From contig NZ_JAXEXL010000015.1 of assembly GCF_034113385.1 (NCBI RefSeq), forward strand, positions 1 through 64,000: a stretch of 64,000 nucleotides of DNA. The letters are read 5' to 3'. The DNA comes from Atopobium sp034113385. GTDB lineage: Bacteria; Actinomycetota; Coriobacteriia; Coriobacteriales; Atopobiaceae. This document shows, one piece after another, positions 8,157 to 17,433 of the stretch. The notes under the pieces were generated by a model. That model searched no databases. It saw nothing but the letters and a program-made list of their open reading frames with translations, and was not told where the DNA came from. The translations under genes were made by a program, and so were the position numbers. Position 1 is the first letter of the stretch; every line of letters starts with the position of its first letter.

Positions 8157-8384
8157 ATGCCTTGCGATAAACCCCTCAAGGATGTAGCTGATACCGTGCA
8201 AGCTGCGCAGTCCTCACATGCGCAAAACGCTTCTACCAAACAACAGATACGTCCCGTAAAAAAGAAAGCTGCGGTAGACCGCAGCTTTGCACGAGCAGCA
8301 AATGAAGATGACGACGGCTATGACCCTTGGTCAGATAGACCTGCCAAGCGTGAACCCTTGTTCCAAGCTGATCCCTGGAACTAA
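8157..8384 (+). CDS. Small hypothetical protein downstream of the PASTA gene
   Basis: I do not recognise this 75-residue protein. It starts 3 bases after the PASTA gene stop, with GGAG 7 bases before ATG, so it is probably translated from the same message. It is hydrophilic with no membrane segment: an Ala/Gln/Lys-rich N-terminal half, RPVKKKAAVDRSFARAANED in the middle, and a C-terminal part with two DPW motifs (GYDPWSDRP, FQADPWN). The repeated DPW suggests a short peptide ligand, but no function can be assigned. Confidence 0.55.
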   Translation: MPCDKPLKDVADTVQAAQSSHAQNASTKQQIRPVKKKAAVDRSFARAANEDDDGYDPWSDRPAKREPLFQADPWN

Positions 8385-8413
8385 CTATTTGGAACTAGCC
8401 ATGCGTTAGACTG

Positions 8414-8890
8414 CTAGGCGTTTGTACCAGACATATGAGCAACCTCATCAGAGGAAGCATTGGGCAAAATAGATGTGCAGTGAGGGCAACGAGTTGCTTC
8501 TTGTGCAATCTCTGTCTTGCAATAGGGGCAGGTACGTGCGGGAGTCTCTTCTGCAGCGGCTTCTTCCTTCTTAAACATTTTTGCAGCTTCTTGAGCAGAC
8601 TTAATGGCGCGTAGCAGCAAAAATACAACAAAAGCAGTAATAAGGAAGTTAATAACCGCACCAATAAAGGCGCCAAAATCAATGGCTTGCTCGCTGCCAG
8701 GAATGGTAATAGCAAGACCAGAAACATTGCCGGTACCGTGTGTTGCGGCAGTAATGAGGGGGTTAATGATGTAGTTGATAAGAGCGGTTACAATTGCAGT
8801 AAAACCGCCACCAATAATGACACCAACGGCCATATCCATCATATTGCCGCGGTTAATAAACTCGCCAAATTCCTTTAAAAACTTCTTCAT
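8414..8890 (-). CDS. mscL: Large-conductance mechanosensitive channel MscL with C-terminal zinc ribbon
   Basis: Pentameric stretch-activated channel that opens under hypo-osmotic shock. The start at 8890 (MKKFLKEFGEFINRGNMMD) matches the MscL N terminus; an upstream in-frame extension was rejected. TM1 (about residues 14-45, DMAVGVIIGGGFTAIVTALI) and TM2 (about 75-100, GAVINFLITAFVVFLLLRAI) are clear, followed by the cytoplasmic helix. After the usual MscL end there is an extra zinc ribbon (CPYCKTEIAQEATRCPHC, about 125-142), giving 158 aa against about 136 for E. coli MscL. The zinc ribbon resembles the one of the PASTA protein next door. GAGAGGTCACC precedes the start. Confidence 0.92.
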   Translation of the reverse strand: MKKFLKEFGEFINRGNMMDMAVGVIIGGGFTAIVTALINYIINPLITAATHGTGNVSGLAITIPGSEQAIDFGAFIGAVINFLITAFVVFLLLRAIKSAQEAAKMFKKEEAAAEETPARTCPYCKTEIAQEATRCPHCTSILPNASSDEVAHMSGTNA

Positions 8891-8957
8891 GGGGTGACCT
8901 CTCCTTGGTGTTGCTCCATGTTGCATGACAAATGGTTACATGCTAGCTAAAAATATC

Positions 8958-9368
8958 TTATGCGCCAGCACGACTAATAAAATGCCAAAGAACCGCTACA
9001 AGTACTGCCAAAGCAGCTAGTATGAGCACTACTAGTATGGCAGAAGTAATTCTAGAACGTCGTTCACGTGCCGAGAAAATGGCACGCTGTCCTTTAGGGA
9101 TAGATAAATACTGACCATATGGTAAATCATGGTGAAGCCGAGGCATTTCATTGCGAGACTTACGATATGCGCGACCAGAAACAGGATTGTTGGCATGAGC
9201 TGTGTAGTTGGAATCATGAGCAGCGTGCGCATATGCGTCGTCCACTGCTAAATCATCTACAGGGTCAACTGTTCTGTGAGGATTGGCGGGTCGTACGTAA
9301 TTGCGGCGTCGAGTGGCACCATCATCGGCGTGGTCAACTCGCTCGGTATCAGAAGTATCCTGCGACAT
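8958..9368 (-). CDS. Hypothetical single-pass membrane protein, tail-anchored
   Basis: Not recognised. The 136-residue protein (start at 9368, MSQDTSDTERVDHADD) has a long hydrophilic, Asp/His/Arg-rich N-terminal region (1-100). A short motif-like segment follows (LHHDLPYGQYLSIPKGQRAIFSAR has the look of a conserved block, about 78-101), then one C-terminal membrane helix (about 108-130, SAILVVLILAALAVLVAVLW) and FISRAGA. The topology suggests a tail-anchored cytoplasmic domain. It lies between mscL and the metallo-hydrolase gene on the same strand. A longer frame beginning at 9446 has no supporting ribosome-binding site. Confidence 0.6.
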   Translation of the reverse strand: MSQDTSDTERVDHADDGATRRRNYVRPANPHRTVDPVDDLAVDDAYAHAAHDSNYTAHANNPVSGRAYRKSRNEMPRLHHDLPYGQYLSIPKGQRAIFSARERRSRITSAILVVLILAALAVLVAVLWHFISRAGA

Positions 9369-9409
9369 TGCGCTCCCTGCTACGCTCCTGCTATATAGAT
9401 ATATGGATA

Positions 9410-10240
9410 CTATTTTATAGTAAGAGGGGCATCTTGTGCTGCGCAAACAATATGCAGTAATCCGTCGGATGTGCCTGCACGTGTGCCCATGTCATTTTGT
9501 GGGATTGCATCAACGGCACAAGAAAGCGCCTGAACAGCCAATCTGGGACGATTATTTTCTTGAGATAGGTGCATGCCTATTACCTGTTCAGTCTTTTGAG
9601 TCACCAAGGCAGCAAGTGCATCACAAGCCTGCTCATTAGATAAATGCCCGCGCTCACCACCAATACGCTCTCGTAAAAACAGCGGATAGTGGCTTTGTGC
9701 CAGGAGCTTGGGGTCATGGTTAGTCTCGAGGGCAAGTATACGCACATTGCTCAGAAGTTCTATGGCAGCTTGCGTAAGCATGCCAGAGTCAGTGCAATAG
9801 CCTATAGAGTCTCCGTGTGATTCAAACCTAAAGCCAATAGGGTCAACCACATCATGAGACGTGGAAAAACAGCCCACGCGAATATCTCCAATTTCAAAAT
9901 CCGCGTCATGGTCAATATACTCAAAAGGCAATGCAGCTAGATGTTTGCGCGCAGTGGCAGTGCCCTTAGTTGCCAAAAGAGAGCCATCAAAGTGTTTGCA
10001 CCACACGCTTAATCCGGCTGTGTGGTCAGAATGCTCATGGGTTACTACAGTGGCAGCAACATCAGATATATCGAGCTTAAGCGCAGCTGCTCGGCGCGTG
10101 AGTTCCCTATATGAAATACCGCAATCAAGCAATATTTTAGTGGAGACAGACTCCACAATACAGGCATTTCCCTTGGAGCCGCTTGCTAAAATATGTATCT
10201 TAAGCTGCGATTTTGCATCAGCAGAAGGTGCGTGTGTCAT
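9410..10240 (-). CDS. Metallo-beta-lactamase-fold hydrolase, YycJ/WalJ-like
   Basis: Zinc-dependent hydrolase of the MBL fold, 276 aa. Residues 14-30 (KIHILASGSKGNACIVE) begin the fold. VVTHEHSDHTAGL (about 64-76) is the HxHxDH metal-binding motif, and later histidines or aspartates appear in FSTSHDVVDPIGFRF and ALETNHDP. The closest family I recognise is YycJ/WalJ, 5'-exonuclease-like MBL proteins often tied to cell-wall regulation or DNA repair. Here it is not next to a WalK/WalR pair. AGAGAGG precedes the ATG at 10240. The C-terminal 40 residues are family-atypical and of unknown role. Confidence 0.82.
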   Translation of the reverse strand: MTHAPSADAKSQLKIHILASGSKGNACIVESVSTKILLDCGISYRELTRRAAALKLDISDVAATVVTHEHSDHTAGLSVWCKHFDGSLLATKGTATARKHLAALPFEYIDHDADFEIGDIRVGCFSTSHDVVDPIGFRFESHGDSIGYCTDSGMLTQAAIELLSNVRILALETNHDPKLLAQSHYPLFLRERIGGERGHLSNEQACDALAALVTQKTEQVIGMHLSQENNRPRLAVQALSCAVDAIPQNDMGTRAGTSDGLLHIVCAAQDAPLTIK

Positions 10241-10441
10241 GTAAACCTCTCTTACTTTCTTAGGTGTAGCTTAGCAGCAAGCTTGGACATATACGGTATA
10301 AAGCTGCAAAACGGCGGTACAATCACGATTTAAGAAGAGAGTTTTTAGAGCATTTTAGATGGCTGGCTTGTGTATGGTGCGAGTTTTTCTGCTTGCCAGC
10401 GCATCATCCGTTTTAGTTGCCGTAGCTTCTCAAGGAGACTT

Positions 10442-11941
10442 ATGACAAGCGTTGCTCGTCGATATGCCCAACATACCAGTACGTTTGCTCGTCCTTCAGG
10501 CCATGGTGCGGCAGAGGAGCATGCACCTGTGGTTCTTATGGTGTCAGGAGGTGCAGACTCAACAGCACTTCTTGTGTTGGCAGCAACTTCTACGCTCGAT
10601 ATTGCAGATGGCCGTGGGTTGGCACGTATTGCAAAAGAACGCCTTCATGTGCTCCACGTCAACCATGGGCTGCGCGGAAAAGAAGCAGATCAAGATGAGG
10701 CTTTTGTCAGCCAGCTTTGTGAACAGTTTGGCATCCCGTGTGAAATCGTGCGTGCTCATGTGGCTGATTTAGCAGCCCAGTATGGCGGCAATGTAGAAAA
10801 CGCTGGTCGAGAAGTGCGTTACGCTGCAGCTCATAAGCTTGCCAATACGCTTGCTAGCCAGCTGGGTATCTCGCGCTCTGCTGCGCGGATTCTTACCGCC
10901 CATACTGCGAATGACCGAGCAGAAACATTCTTGGCTAACGTGCTTAAGGGTACGGGGACTGCCGGACTTTCTTCTATCCCATGCAGGCGTAATCGTATTG
11001 TGCGCCCCTTATTGGACTATACGCACGAAGATTTATGCAATTTGTTGCTTGTTCGGGGAATTGCGTGGCGTGAAGATGCTACTAATTCAGACACGCATTA
11101 TCAACGAGCGTTTATCCGTCATAAGGTGCTGCCACAGCTTAAACAACGCAATGCGCATGTGGTGCAAAGTATTGGAACTACCTGCGAGATTTTATCGGAT
11201 GAAGACATATATCTGTCTCAGCTTGCTGCCCAAGCATTACGTACGATACAAACACGCAGTCAAGATGGGCTGCTTGCTGTAAGTGCAGCAAAGCTAGCAG
11301 CTATGGATGTGGCTATTGCGCGTCGCGTGGTACGCAGAGCAGTGCAGGTGGTGGAGCCTGAGTGTCGTATAGAGGCGCAGCATGTCAATCGGGTGCTTGG
11401 CATTGTGGCGCAGGGAACGGGCTCAGTTACGCTTCCCATGGATATAGATTGCCGTGTGGAGTTTGGTATTTTGTTTGTACGGTCACATACCAACAGCCAA
11501 CAATGCACACCTCAGTGGTTGGCTATTCCTCAAACAGTAGCCCTTACCAAGAAACTCTGTGTATCAGCGTGTCTTGTATCAGTACAGCCAGGTACAAACC
11601 CTGAACAAATTGCTCGCGCACATGGTAAAGAGTGGGAAAACAACTCCGTGCTACTTGATGCTCAGCTTGTAGGGGTTATTGGTGCGGGAGCTCAGTTGTG
11701 GCTCGAGAGTCCACAACCAGGAGATGTGATGTGTCCTTTGGGTATGCATGGGCAATCCAAAAAACTCTCTGATCTTCTTAATGAGGCAAAAATCCCCGTA
11801 TCTGAGCGTAGTAATCTTGTGGTAGTTCGCACTCAGCCAGCAGGACCAATTGTGTGGGTTGCGGGCGTTCGCGCCGACGAGCGCTTCCGTTGTACAGACC
11901 AAACAAAAGTGCTGTTAGAATTAAAGGTTCATACTAACTAG
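10442..11941 (+). CDS. tilS: tRNA(Ile)-lysidine synthase TilS
   Basis: Modifies C34 of tRNA-Ile(CAU) to lysidine using ATP and lysine, an essential decoding step. The PP-loop motif SGGADSTALL lies at residues 34-43 of the chosen protein. HVNHGLRGKEADQDE and TAHTANDRAETFL follow as expected, and the C-terminal TilS domains contain ESPQPGDVMCPLGMHGQSKKLSDLLNEAKIP in two adjoining parts (about 435-465). Start 10442 is preferred to the longer frame because AAGGAGA lies 5-11 bases upstream. The length is 499 aa. tilS-hpt-ftsH is a conserved bacterial order and supports the assignment. Confidence 0.92.
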   Translation: MTSVARRYAQHTSTFARPSGHGAAEEHAPVVLMVSGGADSTALLVLAATSTLDIADGRGLARIAKERLHVLHVNHGLRGKEADQDEAFVSQLCEQFGIPCEIVRAHVADLAAQYGGNVENAGREVRYAAAHKLANTLASQLGISRSAARILTAHTANDRAETFLANVLKGTGTAGLSSIPCRRNRIVRPLLDYTHEDLCNLLLVRGIAWREDATNSDTHYQRAFIRHKVLPQLKQRNAHVVQSIGTTCEILSDEDIYLSQLAAQALRTIQTRSQDGLLAVSAAKLAAMDVAIARRVVRRAVQVVEPECRIEAQHVNRVLGIVAQGTGSVTLPMDIDCRVEFGILFVRSHTNSQQCTPQWLAIPQTVALTKKLCVSACLVSVQPGTNPEQIARAHGKEWENNSVLLDAQLVGVIGAGAQLWLESPQPGDVMCPLGMHGQSKKLSDLLNEAKIPVSERSNLVVVRTQPAGPIVWVAGVRADERFRCTDQTKVLLELKVHTN

Positions 11942-11994
11942 GTGTACAGTGAGTTGTAGTGCGCTTGCAGCGTAGCACTAAGAAAGGGAAGGTC

Positions 11995-12543
11995 ATGGAG
12001 CAAATTCATCCCGATATCAAAGATGTTCTTCTGAGTGAAGACGATATTAAGGAGATCGTTTCATGCATTGGTAATCAAATTACTGCTGATTATGAGGGTA
12101 AAAATCCCCTGGTTATTGCTGTGCTGCGTGGCGCTTTTCTTTTTACTGCAGACCTTATGCGCGCCATTAAAACAGACTGCGAAGTAGACTTTATGGCAGT
12201 TTCTAGTTATGGTGACGGCGTAAAAAGCTCTGGTGTTGTCCGTATTATTAAAGACTTGGACACCAAGATTGAGGGTCGAGATGTCATTATTGCGGAGGAC
12301 ATTTTAGACTCTGGTCTTACGCTTTCGTATCTTATTAAGGCTTTGGGTGCACGCCATCCTAAGTCCATAGAGATAGCTGCATTTCTCGAGAAGGACATTG
12401 AAGGCAAGAAGCCTGCGGTTACGCCTCGCTATGTTGGGGCACATGTACCTAATGCATTTGTTGTTGGCTATGGTCTGGATTATGCTGAGCGCTATCGTAA
12501 CTTGCCTTACATTGGCGTGCTTAAGCCAGAAGTATATAGCTAA
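11995..12543 (+). CDS. hpt: Hypoxanthine phosphoribosyltransferase
   Basis: Purine salvage enzyme that converts hypoxanthine or guanine and PRPP to IMP or GMP. The 182-residue protein starts at ATG 11995, preceded by AAAGGGAAGG. It carries the VAVLRGAFLFTADL-like segment (IAVLRGAFLF), SSYGDGVKSSG, the PRPP-binding motif EDILDSGLTLSYL (about residues 101-113) and VVGYGLDYAERYRNLP near the end, all typical of bacterial HPRT. It lies between tilS and ftsH, as in Bacillus and many actinobacteria. Confidence 0.95.
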   Translation: MEQIHPDIKDVLLSEDDIKEIVSCIGNQITADYEGKNPLVIAVLRGAFLFTADLMRAIKTDCEVDFMAVSSYGDGVKSSGVVRIIKDLDTKIEGRDVIIAEDILDSGLTLSYLIKALGARHPKSIEIAAFLEKDIEGKKPAVTPRYVGAHVPNAFVVGYGLDYAERYRNLPYIGVLKPEVYS

Positions 12544-12563
12544 GGTATAGAGGAGTTTTATTC

Positions 12564-14504
12564 GTGAGTTTGAAGGACGAGAAGGGCACGCCACGCGATC
12601 CTCGTGATCCACGGGACCCCCTCAATGGGGAGCGTCAGATTCGCATCCCTCTTGCATACGTGCTTATTGGCGTTGCATGTATTGCATATTTAGTGTTTGC
12701 CTTACAAAACGGTCTGCCTTTTCAGAAGCAGCCAGATAAGCTTGCTACCAGCGAGCTTATTACCGCAATTACTGAGGATCGTGTATCCGAAGTAAGTTAT
12801 CGTGATGCAGATGGCTATGTTAAAGGCAAATATTGGAAAACCTCTGACACTAAAGGCAATACTGATGCTTTAAGTGACTTTACCAGTACCTATGTTGGTG
12901 CTGATTCTTTAGCAGAGCAGATGGCTAAGCATCCCAAGGTCAAGTATGTAGTGGATACATCCAAACCAAATGCTTTAGGCGATATGCTACTGCAACTTAT
13001 CCCAAGCATACTTATGGTTGGTGCGGTTCTGTACTTCCTTAACCAGATGATGGCACAAAATAGCCAAGCTATGCAGTTTGGTAAAGCTAAGGCTCGTGTC
13101 AGTGAGCGCACTCGTCCCAAGGTTAAGTTCAAGGATGTTGCTGGTATTGATGAGGCTGTCGAGGAACTTAAGGAAGTTCGCGATTTTCTCGCCGAGCCTC
13201 AGCGCTTCTTGGATATGGGTGCTCGCATTCCTCGCGGTGTGCTGTTGGTGGGCCCTCCAGGAACGGGCAAGACACTGTTGGCAAAGGCTGTTGCTGGCGA
13301 GGCAGGCGTTCCGTTCTTCTCTATTTCAGGTTCTGACTTTGTAGAGATGTATGTGGGCGTTGGTGCAAGCCGTGTGCGTGATTTGTTTAAGGAAGCCAAA
13401 GCAGCTGCTCCTTGCATCATTTTTATTGACGAGATTGATGCAGTAGGCCGTCAGCGTGGTGCCGGCTTAGGTGGCGGACATGATGAGCGCGAGCAGACGC
13501 TTAATCAGTTGCTAGTAGAAATGGACGGCTTTGAGAAAAACGAGGCTGTTATCTTAATTGCGGCTACAAACCGTCCCGACATTCTTGACCCAGCGCTGTT
13601 GCGTCCTGGTCGCTTTGATCGCCAAGTAACGGTTGACCGCCCTGACGTGCGGGGTCGCGAGCAGATCTTGAAGGTGCACTCGGAAGGTAAACCGCTGGAG
13701 GGCAGCATTGATTTTGCCAATATGGCAAAGCTGACTCCTGGGTTTACGGGAGCAGATTTGTCCAACCTTATGAACGAGTCTGCTTTATTGGCAGCTCGTC
13801 GCAACAAGAAGGCTATTAGCCAGGCCGAGGTTGAAGAGGCAATGGAGCGCATTATTGCTGGTCCTGAGCGTAAGAGTCGTGTTATTACGCAAAAGGAGCG
13901 CAAGACCATTGCCTATCACGAAAGTGGCCATGCGCTTATTGGGCACTTGCTGGATAACTCTGATCCAGTGCACAAGATTTCAATCATTAGCCGTGGTCAG
14001 GCATTAGGATATACCCTGCAACTTCCTGACGAGGATCGTTTCTTACAATCCCGTAGTGAGATGCTCGATGAAATTGTTGTATTGCTCGGTGGACGCACTG
14101 CAGAGGAGCTCTTCTGCGGCGATATTACTACTGGCGCAAGTAATGACCTTGAGCGCGCAACTAAGCTTGCACGCAATATGGTTACGCGCTACGGCATGAG
14201 TGACGCTTTGGGGACGCGCGTATTTGGCGAGCCTCAACATCAGGTATTTTTAGGCCGAGACTATGCAGATAAGCAAGATTATTCATCCGAGACGGCAAAG
14301 CGCATTGATGACGAGGTAGAGCGCATTATGCGTGAGGCACATGACCGCGCAGCTCAGATTTTAAGCAGCCGCCGTGAACAAATGGATACGATGGCTGCGG
14401 TCTTGCTTGAGCGTGAAACCGTAGAGGGCGATGCTATGATGGCGCTTCTCAATAACACATGGGACGAATATCAGACGGGGGATGCTCCACACGATGAGGA
14501 TTAA
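12564..14504 (+). CDS. ftsH: ATP-dependent zinc metalloprotease FtsH
   Basis: Membrane-bound AAA+ protease that degrades membrane and short-lived regulatory proteins. The start is GTG 12564 with GAGGAG about 10 bases upstream. TM1 is at about residues 29-50 (PLAYVLIGVACIAYLVFAL), the extracytoplasmic domain follows, and TM2 is at about 138-160 (LIPSILMVGAVLYFL). The AAA module has Walker A GPPGTGKT (about 228), Walker B IIFIDEID and the second-region-of-homology RPGRFDRQ. The zinc protease site HESGH is at about residue 452. The length of 646 aa is normal for the family. The 3' end overlaps the next gene by 11 bases. Confidence 0.96.
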   Translation: MSLKDEKGTPRDPRDPRDPLNGERQIRIPLAYVLIGVACIAYLVFALQNGLPFQKQPDKLATSELITAITEDRVSEVSYRDADGYVKGKYWKTSDTKGNTDALSDFTSTYVGADSLAEQMAKHPKVKYVVDTSKPNALGDMLLQLIPSILMVGAVLYFLNQMMAQNSQAMQFGKAKARVSERTRPKVKFKDVAGIDEAVEELKEVRDFLAEPQRFLDMGARIPRGVLLVGPPGTGKTLLAKAVAGEAGVPFFSISGSDFVEMYVGVGASRVRDLFKEAKAAAPCIIFIDEIDAVGRQRGAGLGGGHDEREQTLNQLLVEMDGFEKNEAVILIAATNRPDILDPALLRPGRFDRQVTVDRPDVRGREQILKVHSEGKPLEGSIDFANMAKLTPGFTGADLSNLMNESALLAARRNKKAISQAEVEEAMERIIAGPERKSRVITQKERKTIAYHESGHALIGHLLDNSDPVHKISIISRGQALGYTLQLPDEDRFLQSRSEMLDEIVVLLGGRTAEELFCGDITTGASNDLERATKLARNMVTRYGMSDALGTRVFGEPQHQVFLGRDYADKQDYSSETAKRIDDEVERIMREAHDRAAQILSSRREQMDTMAAVLLERETVEGDAMMALLNNTWDEYQTGDAPHDED

Positions 14505-15690
14505 TCAGAAGTCGTACGACCTAGGTGCCGCAAAGTCTTCTATCCGTGAAATCGCAGCATATGCAGCAAAACGACGTGAAGAAATTGGCGCCCAGAACGT
14601 TTTTGACTTCTCGATTGGTAATCCTTCGGTACCAGCCCCTGATGCAGTATATGATTCCATCAAGCAAACCATTGCGTTGCCACCAACGCAGGTGCATGGC
14701 TATACACCTGCAGCAGGCTTGCCTGCAGTAAAAGAAGCACTGGCTGCGTCATTGCGTCGTCGTTTTGGTGAGCAGGCGGCTCGTGCGCAAGATTTGTATA
14801 TAACCTGCGGCGCTGCAGCGTCAATTTCTATTACGCTGCACGCCGTTATTAATCCTGGCGATGAAGTAGTGGTTATTACACCCTATTTTCCTGAATATCG
14901 CGTGTGGATTGAGCATGCAGGCGCCACGTGCGTAGAGGTGCCATCTTGCAAAGATGACTTTCAAATTGATGCCGTGGCTTTGCGTAATGCTCTTACCGAG
15001 CGTACCAAGGTTGTTATTGTTAATTCGCCCAATAACCCTGTGGGCATTATTTACTCTCAAGAAAACCTTGCAAAGGCCGCTGCCGTTTTGCAAGAAGGCT
15101 CCAAGCATTTTGGTACAGACATTGTTTTGCTGGCAGATGAGCCATATCGTGAGATTAGCTATGGTACAGACGTGCCATGGATTCCTTCTTTGTATGCCAA
15201 TACCGTGGTGTGCTACTCATACTCTAAGTCGTTGTCGTTACCGGGTGAGCGCGTGGGATGGGTGTTGGTTCCTCCCACTAATCCCTTTAATGAGCAGCTG
15301 GTTTTTGCTATAGCAGGCTCTGGGCGTGCACTGGGTTTTGTATGTGCACCTGCATTATTTCAGCGGGTTATTGCAGACTGCGTAGACGAGCCTTCCAATG
15401 TAGCAGCATATGATTGCAATAGGCATGCTCTTATGGATGGACTGCAAAGTTTGGGCTATACCTTTGTAGAACCGCAGGGCGCGTTTTACTTATGGCTTAA
15501 GGCTCTTGAACCAGATGCAGAGGCATTTTTTGAGCGGTGCCGTGCGCATGAAGTGCTGCCCGTGCCCTCCAATAGTTTTGGTTGTACGGGTTGGGTTCGC
15601 TTGGGATATTGCGTTTCGTATCAGACCATAGTTACTTCTATGGACGCCTGGGCTGCTATTATGCGGGAGTATCAACATGAACAACTATAG
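14494..15690 (+). CDS. Pyridoxal-phosphate-dependent class I/II aminotransferase
   Basis: Fold-type I aminotransferase, 398 aa. Visible family features are NPSVPAPDAVYDSI, the cofactor-side GAAASISITLHAVINPGDEV, VNSPNNPVG, LADEPYREISY and the Schiff-base lysine in YSYSKSLSLPGERVGW (about residues 239-254). The substrate cannot be told by eye; aspartate- or alanine-type are both possible. Start ATG 14494 overlaps the ftsH stop and has GGGGG 12 bases upstream; the in-frame ATG 14482 directly abuts that sequence and is less likely. The 3' end overlaps the PHP gene by 14 bases, so the pair is probably co-translated. Confidence 0.88.
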   Translation: MRINQKSYDLGAAKSSIREIAAYAAKRREEIGAQNVFDFSIGNPSVPAPDAVYDSIKQTIALPPTQVHGYTPAAGLPAVKEALAASLRRRFGEQAARAQDLYITCGAAASISITLHAVINPGDEVVVITPYFPEYRVWIEHAGATCVEVPSCKDDFQIDAVALRNALTERTKVVIVNSPNNPVGIIYSQENLAKAAAVLQEGSKHFGTDIVLLADEPYREISYGTDVPWIPSLYANTVVCYSYSKSLSLPGERVGWVLVPPTNPFNEQLVFAIAGSGRALGFVCAPALFQRVIADCVDEPSNVAAYDCNRHALMDGLQSLGYTFVEPQGAFYLWLKALEPDAEAFFERCRAHEVLPVPSNSFGCTGWVRLGYCVSYQTIVTSMDAWAAIMREYQHEQL

Positions 15691-16495
15691 CCGCTGCGAT
15701 ATACACACGCATACGCTGTACTCCAGACATGCGTATTCCACACTTGCAGAAAATATAACCGAGGCTGCCGATAAAGGCCTGGAGCTGCTTGGCAGTGCTG
15801 ACCATTTTAGTTCCATGCTGTATGGTGAGCCTTACGATGTAAGGGACTATCAGTACTTCCTTAACTGCAGTATTTGGCCGCGTGTCTGGAAGGGCGTTGT
15901 GCTGCTTCGTGGCGCAGAGGCAGATATTGTAGACCTTGAAGGCAACCTCTTTGGTCACAACATAGGTCTTGAATCGGGCATTACTGGTGCTTCTTATGAT
16001 GACCCGCTTACGCTTAAAGATTTAGTTTTTGGTGAGTTGGATTATGTGGTGGCAAGTATCCATAATCGCAGCTTTGCACGGGATGCATCATTAGCTCAAA
16101 CCACACAGATGTATATCAATGTGCTGCATGACCCTCGAGTGCATGTACTTGGGCATGTGGGGCGTGCCAATGTTCCTTTTGAGGTAGACGAGGTTCTTAC
16201 CTGCGCAAAGGAACTTGGAAAGCTGGTAGAAATTAACGAGCATACCCTAGCTCATCAGCAGCGCTTTAGTAAATCTTGCCAGCACATTGCAGAGCGTGCG
16301 GCAGAGATTGGTACGCAGATTGCTGTTTCTAGTGATGCTCACTTCTGCGCAGCTATTGGTGGGTTTAACAACGTGCATACGTTGTTAAGTACGATTCATT
16401 TTCCAGAAGAATTGGTTGCAACACGCAGTGCTCGGGCATTTTTGGGCTCGCTTGAGCAAAGCGGTGTTATGCCAAAGGCGCTGCAGTTGCTATAA
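15677..16495 (+). CDS. PHP-domain metallo-hydrolase
   Basis: Member of the polymerase-and-histidinol-phosphatase (PHP) superfamily, 272 aa. The metal ligands are visible as CDIHTHTLYSRHAYS (about residues 7-21), GSADHFSSM (about 38), the glutamate in LRGAEADIVD (about 77), DYVVASIHN (about 116), GHVGRAN (about 158) and the final VSSDAHFC. The pattern resembles YcdX-type phosphatases more than histidinol phosphatase. It overlaps the aminotransferase gene by 14 bases and converges on the exonuclease gene 7 bases away. The substrate is unknown. Confidence 0.85.
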   Translation: MNNYSRCDIHTHTLYSRHAYSTLAENITEAADKGLELLGSADHFSSMLYGEPYDVRDYQYFLNCSIWPRVWKGVVLLRGAEADIVDLEGNLFGHNIGLESGITGASYDDPLTLKDLVFGELDYVVASIHNRSFARDASLAQTTQMYINVLHDPRVHVLGHVGRANVPFEVDEVLTCAKELGKLVEINEHTLAHQQRFSKSCQHIAERAAEIGTQIAVSSDAHFCAAIGGFNNVHTLLSTIHFPEELVATRSARAFLGSLEQSGVMPKALQLL

Positions 16496-16502
16496 CCAGC
16501 TG

Positions 16503-17318
16503 TTATAAGGTAAGCGTGAGTTCAACAGGGCAATGGTCGCTGCCAAATACCTCTGGCAAAATGGAGGCACTGGTAATCTTTTTAGCAAGCGGCTCAGAAA
16601 CCAAAAAATAATCAATACGCCAGCCAACATTACGCTCACGAGCGCGCATGCGATAGCTCCACCAGCTATATGCATCACGGACATCGGGGTGGCGATAGCG
16701 GAAACTATCCACAAAGCCTGCGTCCAGCAGCTTAGTAAAACTTTCTCGTTCCTCGTCAGAAAAGCCAGGATTCATGCGGTTAGCAGCTGGGTTTTTAAGA
16801 TCAATTTCTTGATGGGCAACATTGTAGTCACCGCAGGTTACTACGGGTTTATCTTGAGCTAAATCTGCTAAGAAGTTGCGGTATGACTCATCCCAAGCAA
16901 GGCGCACATCCAAACGTTTGAGTTCGCTTTGAGCATTGGGAGTGTACACGTCTACAAACCAAAATTGATCAAACTCTAGTGCACAAACACGGCCTTCATC
17001 ATCTGCTTCTTTTGCGCCAATGGTGCGAATAACCTGCAGAGGCGCTTCTTTAGAAAAGACTGCGGTGCCAGAGTAGCCTTTGCGCTGCGCATAGCTCCAC
17101 GTTTGCGTGTAGCCAGGTATATCTAAATCAATCTGACCTTCTTGTAATTTGGTTTCTTGAATGGCAAAAATGTCCGCCTGAAAGGTATCCAGGATGGCAT
17201 CGAAGGCAGGGTCCTTTTTCATAACAGCACGTAGGCCATTTACATTCCAAGATACAAAACGGTATTCACGACTATTAGTTGTGGCATGTGTAGTAGCGGT
17301 AGTGATTGGGGTGCTCAC
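16503..17318 (-). CDS. Exodeoxyribonuclease III / AP endonuclease (Xth/ExoA family)
   Basis: Mg-dependent 3'-5' exonuclease and AP endonuclease for base-excision repair, 271 aa. Catalytic blocks in order are WNVNGLRAV, the metal ligand in AIQETKLQEG, YTPNAQ, GDYNVAHQEIDL, the DAYSWWSYR loop and the terminal GSDHCPVELTL histidine. The start is GTG at 17318 (AAGGATTTG upstream). The first 17 residues (STPITTATTHATTNS) are low-complexity and family-atypical. The gene is convergent with the PHP gene and divergent from folP-folK. Confidence 0.93.
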   Translation of the reverse strand: MSTPITTATTHATTNSREYRFVSWNVNGLRAVMKKDPAFDAILDTFQADIFAIQETKLQEGQIDLDIPGYTQTWSYAQRKGYSGTAVFSKEAPLQVIRTIGAKEADDEGRVCALEFDQFWFVDVYTPNAQSELKRLDVRLAWDESYRNFLADLAQDKPVVTCGDYNVAHQEIDLKNPAANRMNPGFSDEERESFTKLLDAGFVDSFRYRHPDVRDAYSWWSYRMRARERNVGWRIDYFLVSEPLAKKITSASILPEVFGSDHCPVELTLTL

Positions 17319-17433
17319 AGTACAAATCCTTCCACGCAGTATGTGTTACATGCTGTGTTTTCTCATGTTAGGAGTTGTACCCCAAAAACTAAGGCGGGTA
17401 CAATCGATATACAAGAACTAAAAAGGAGCATGT

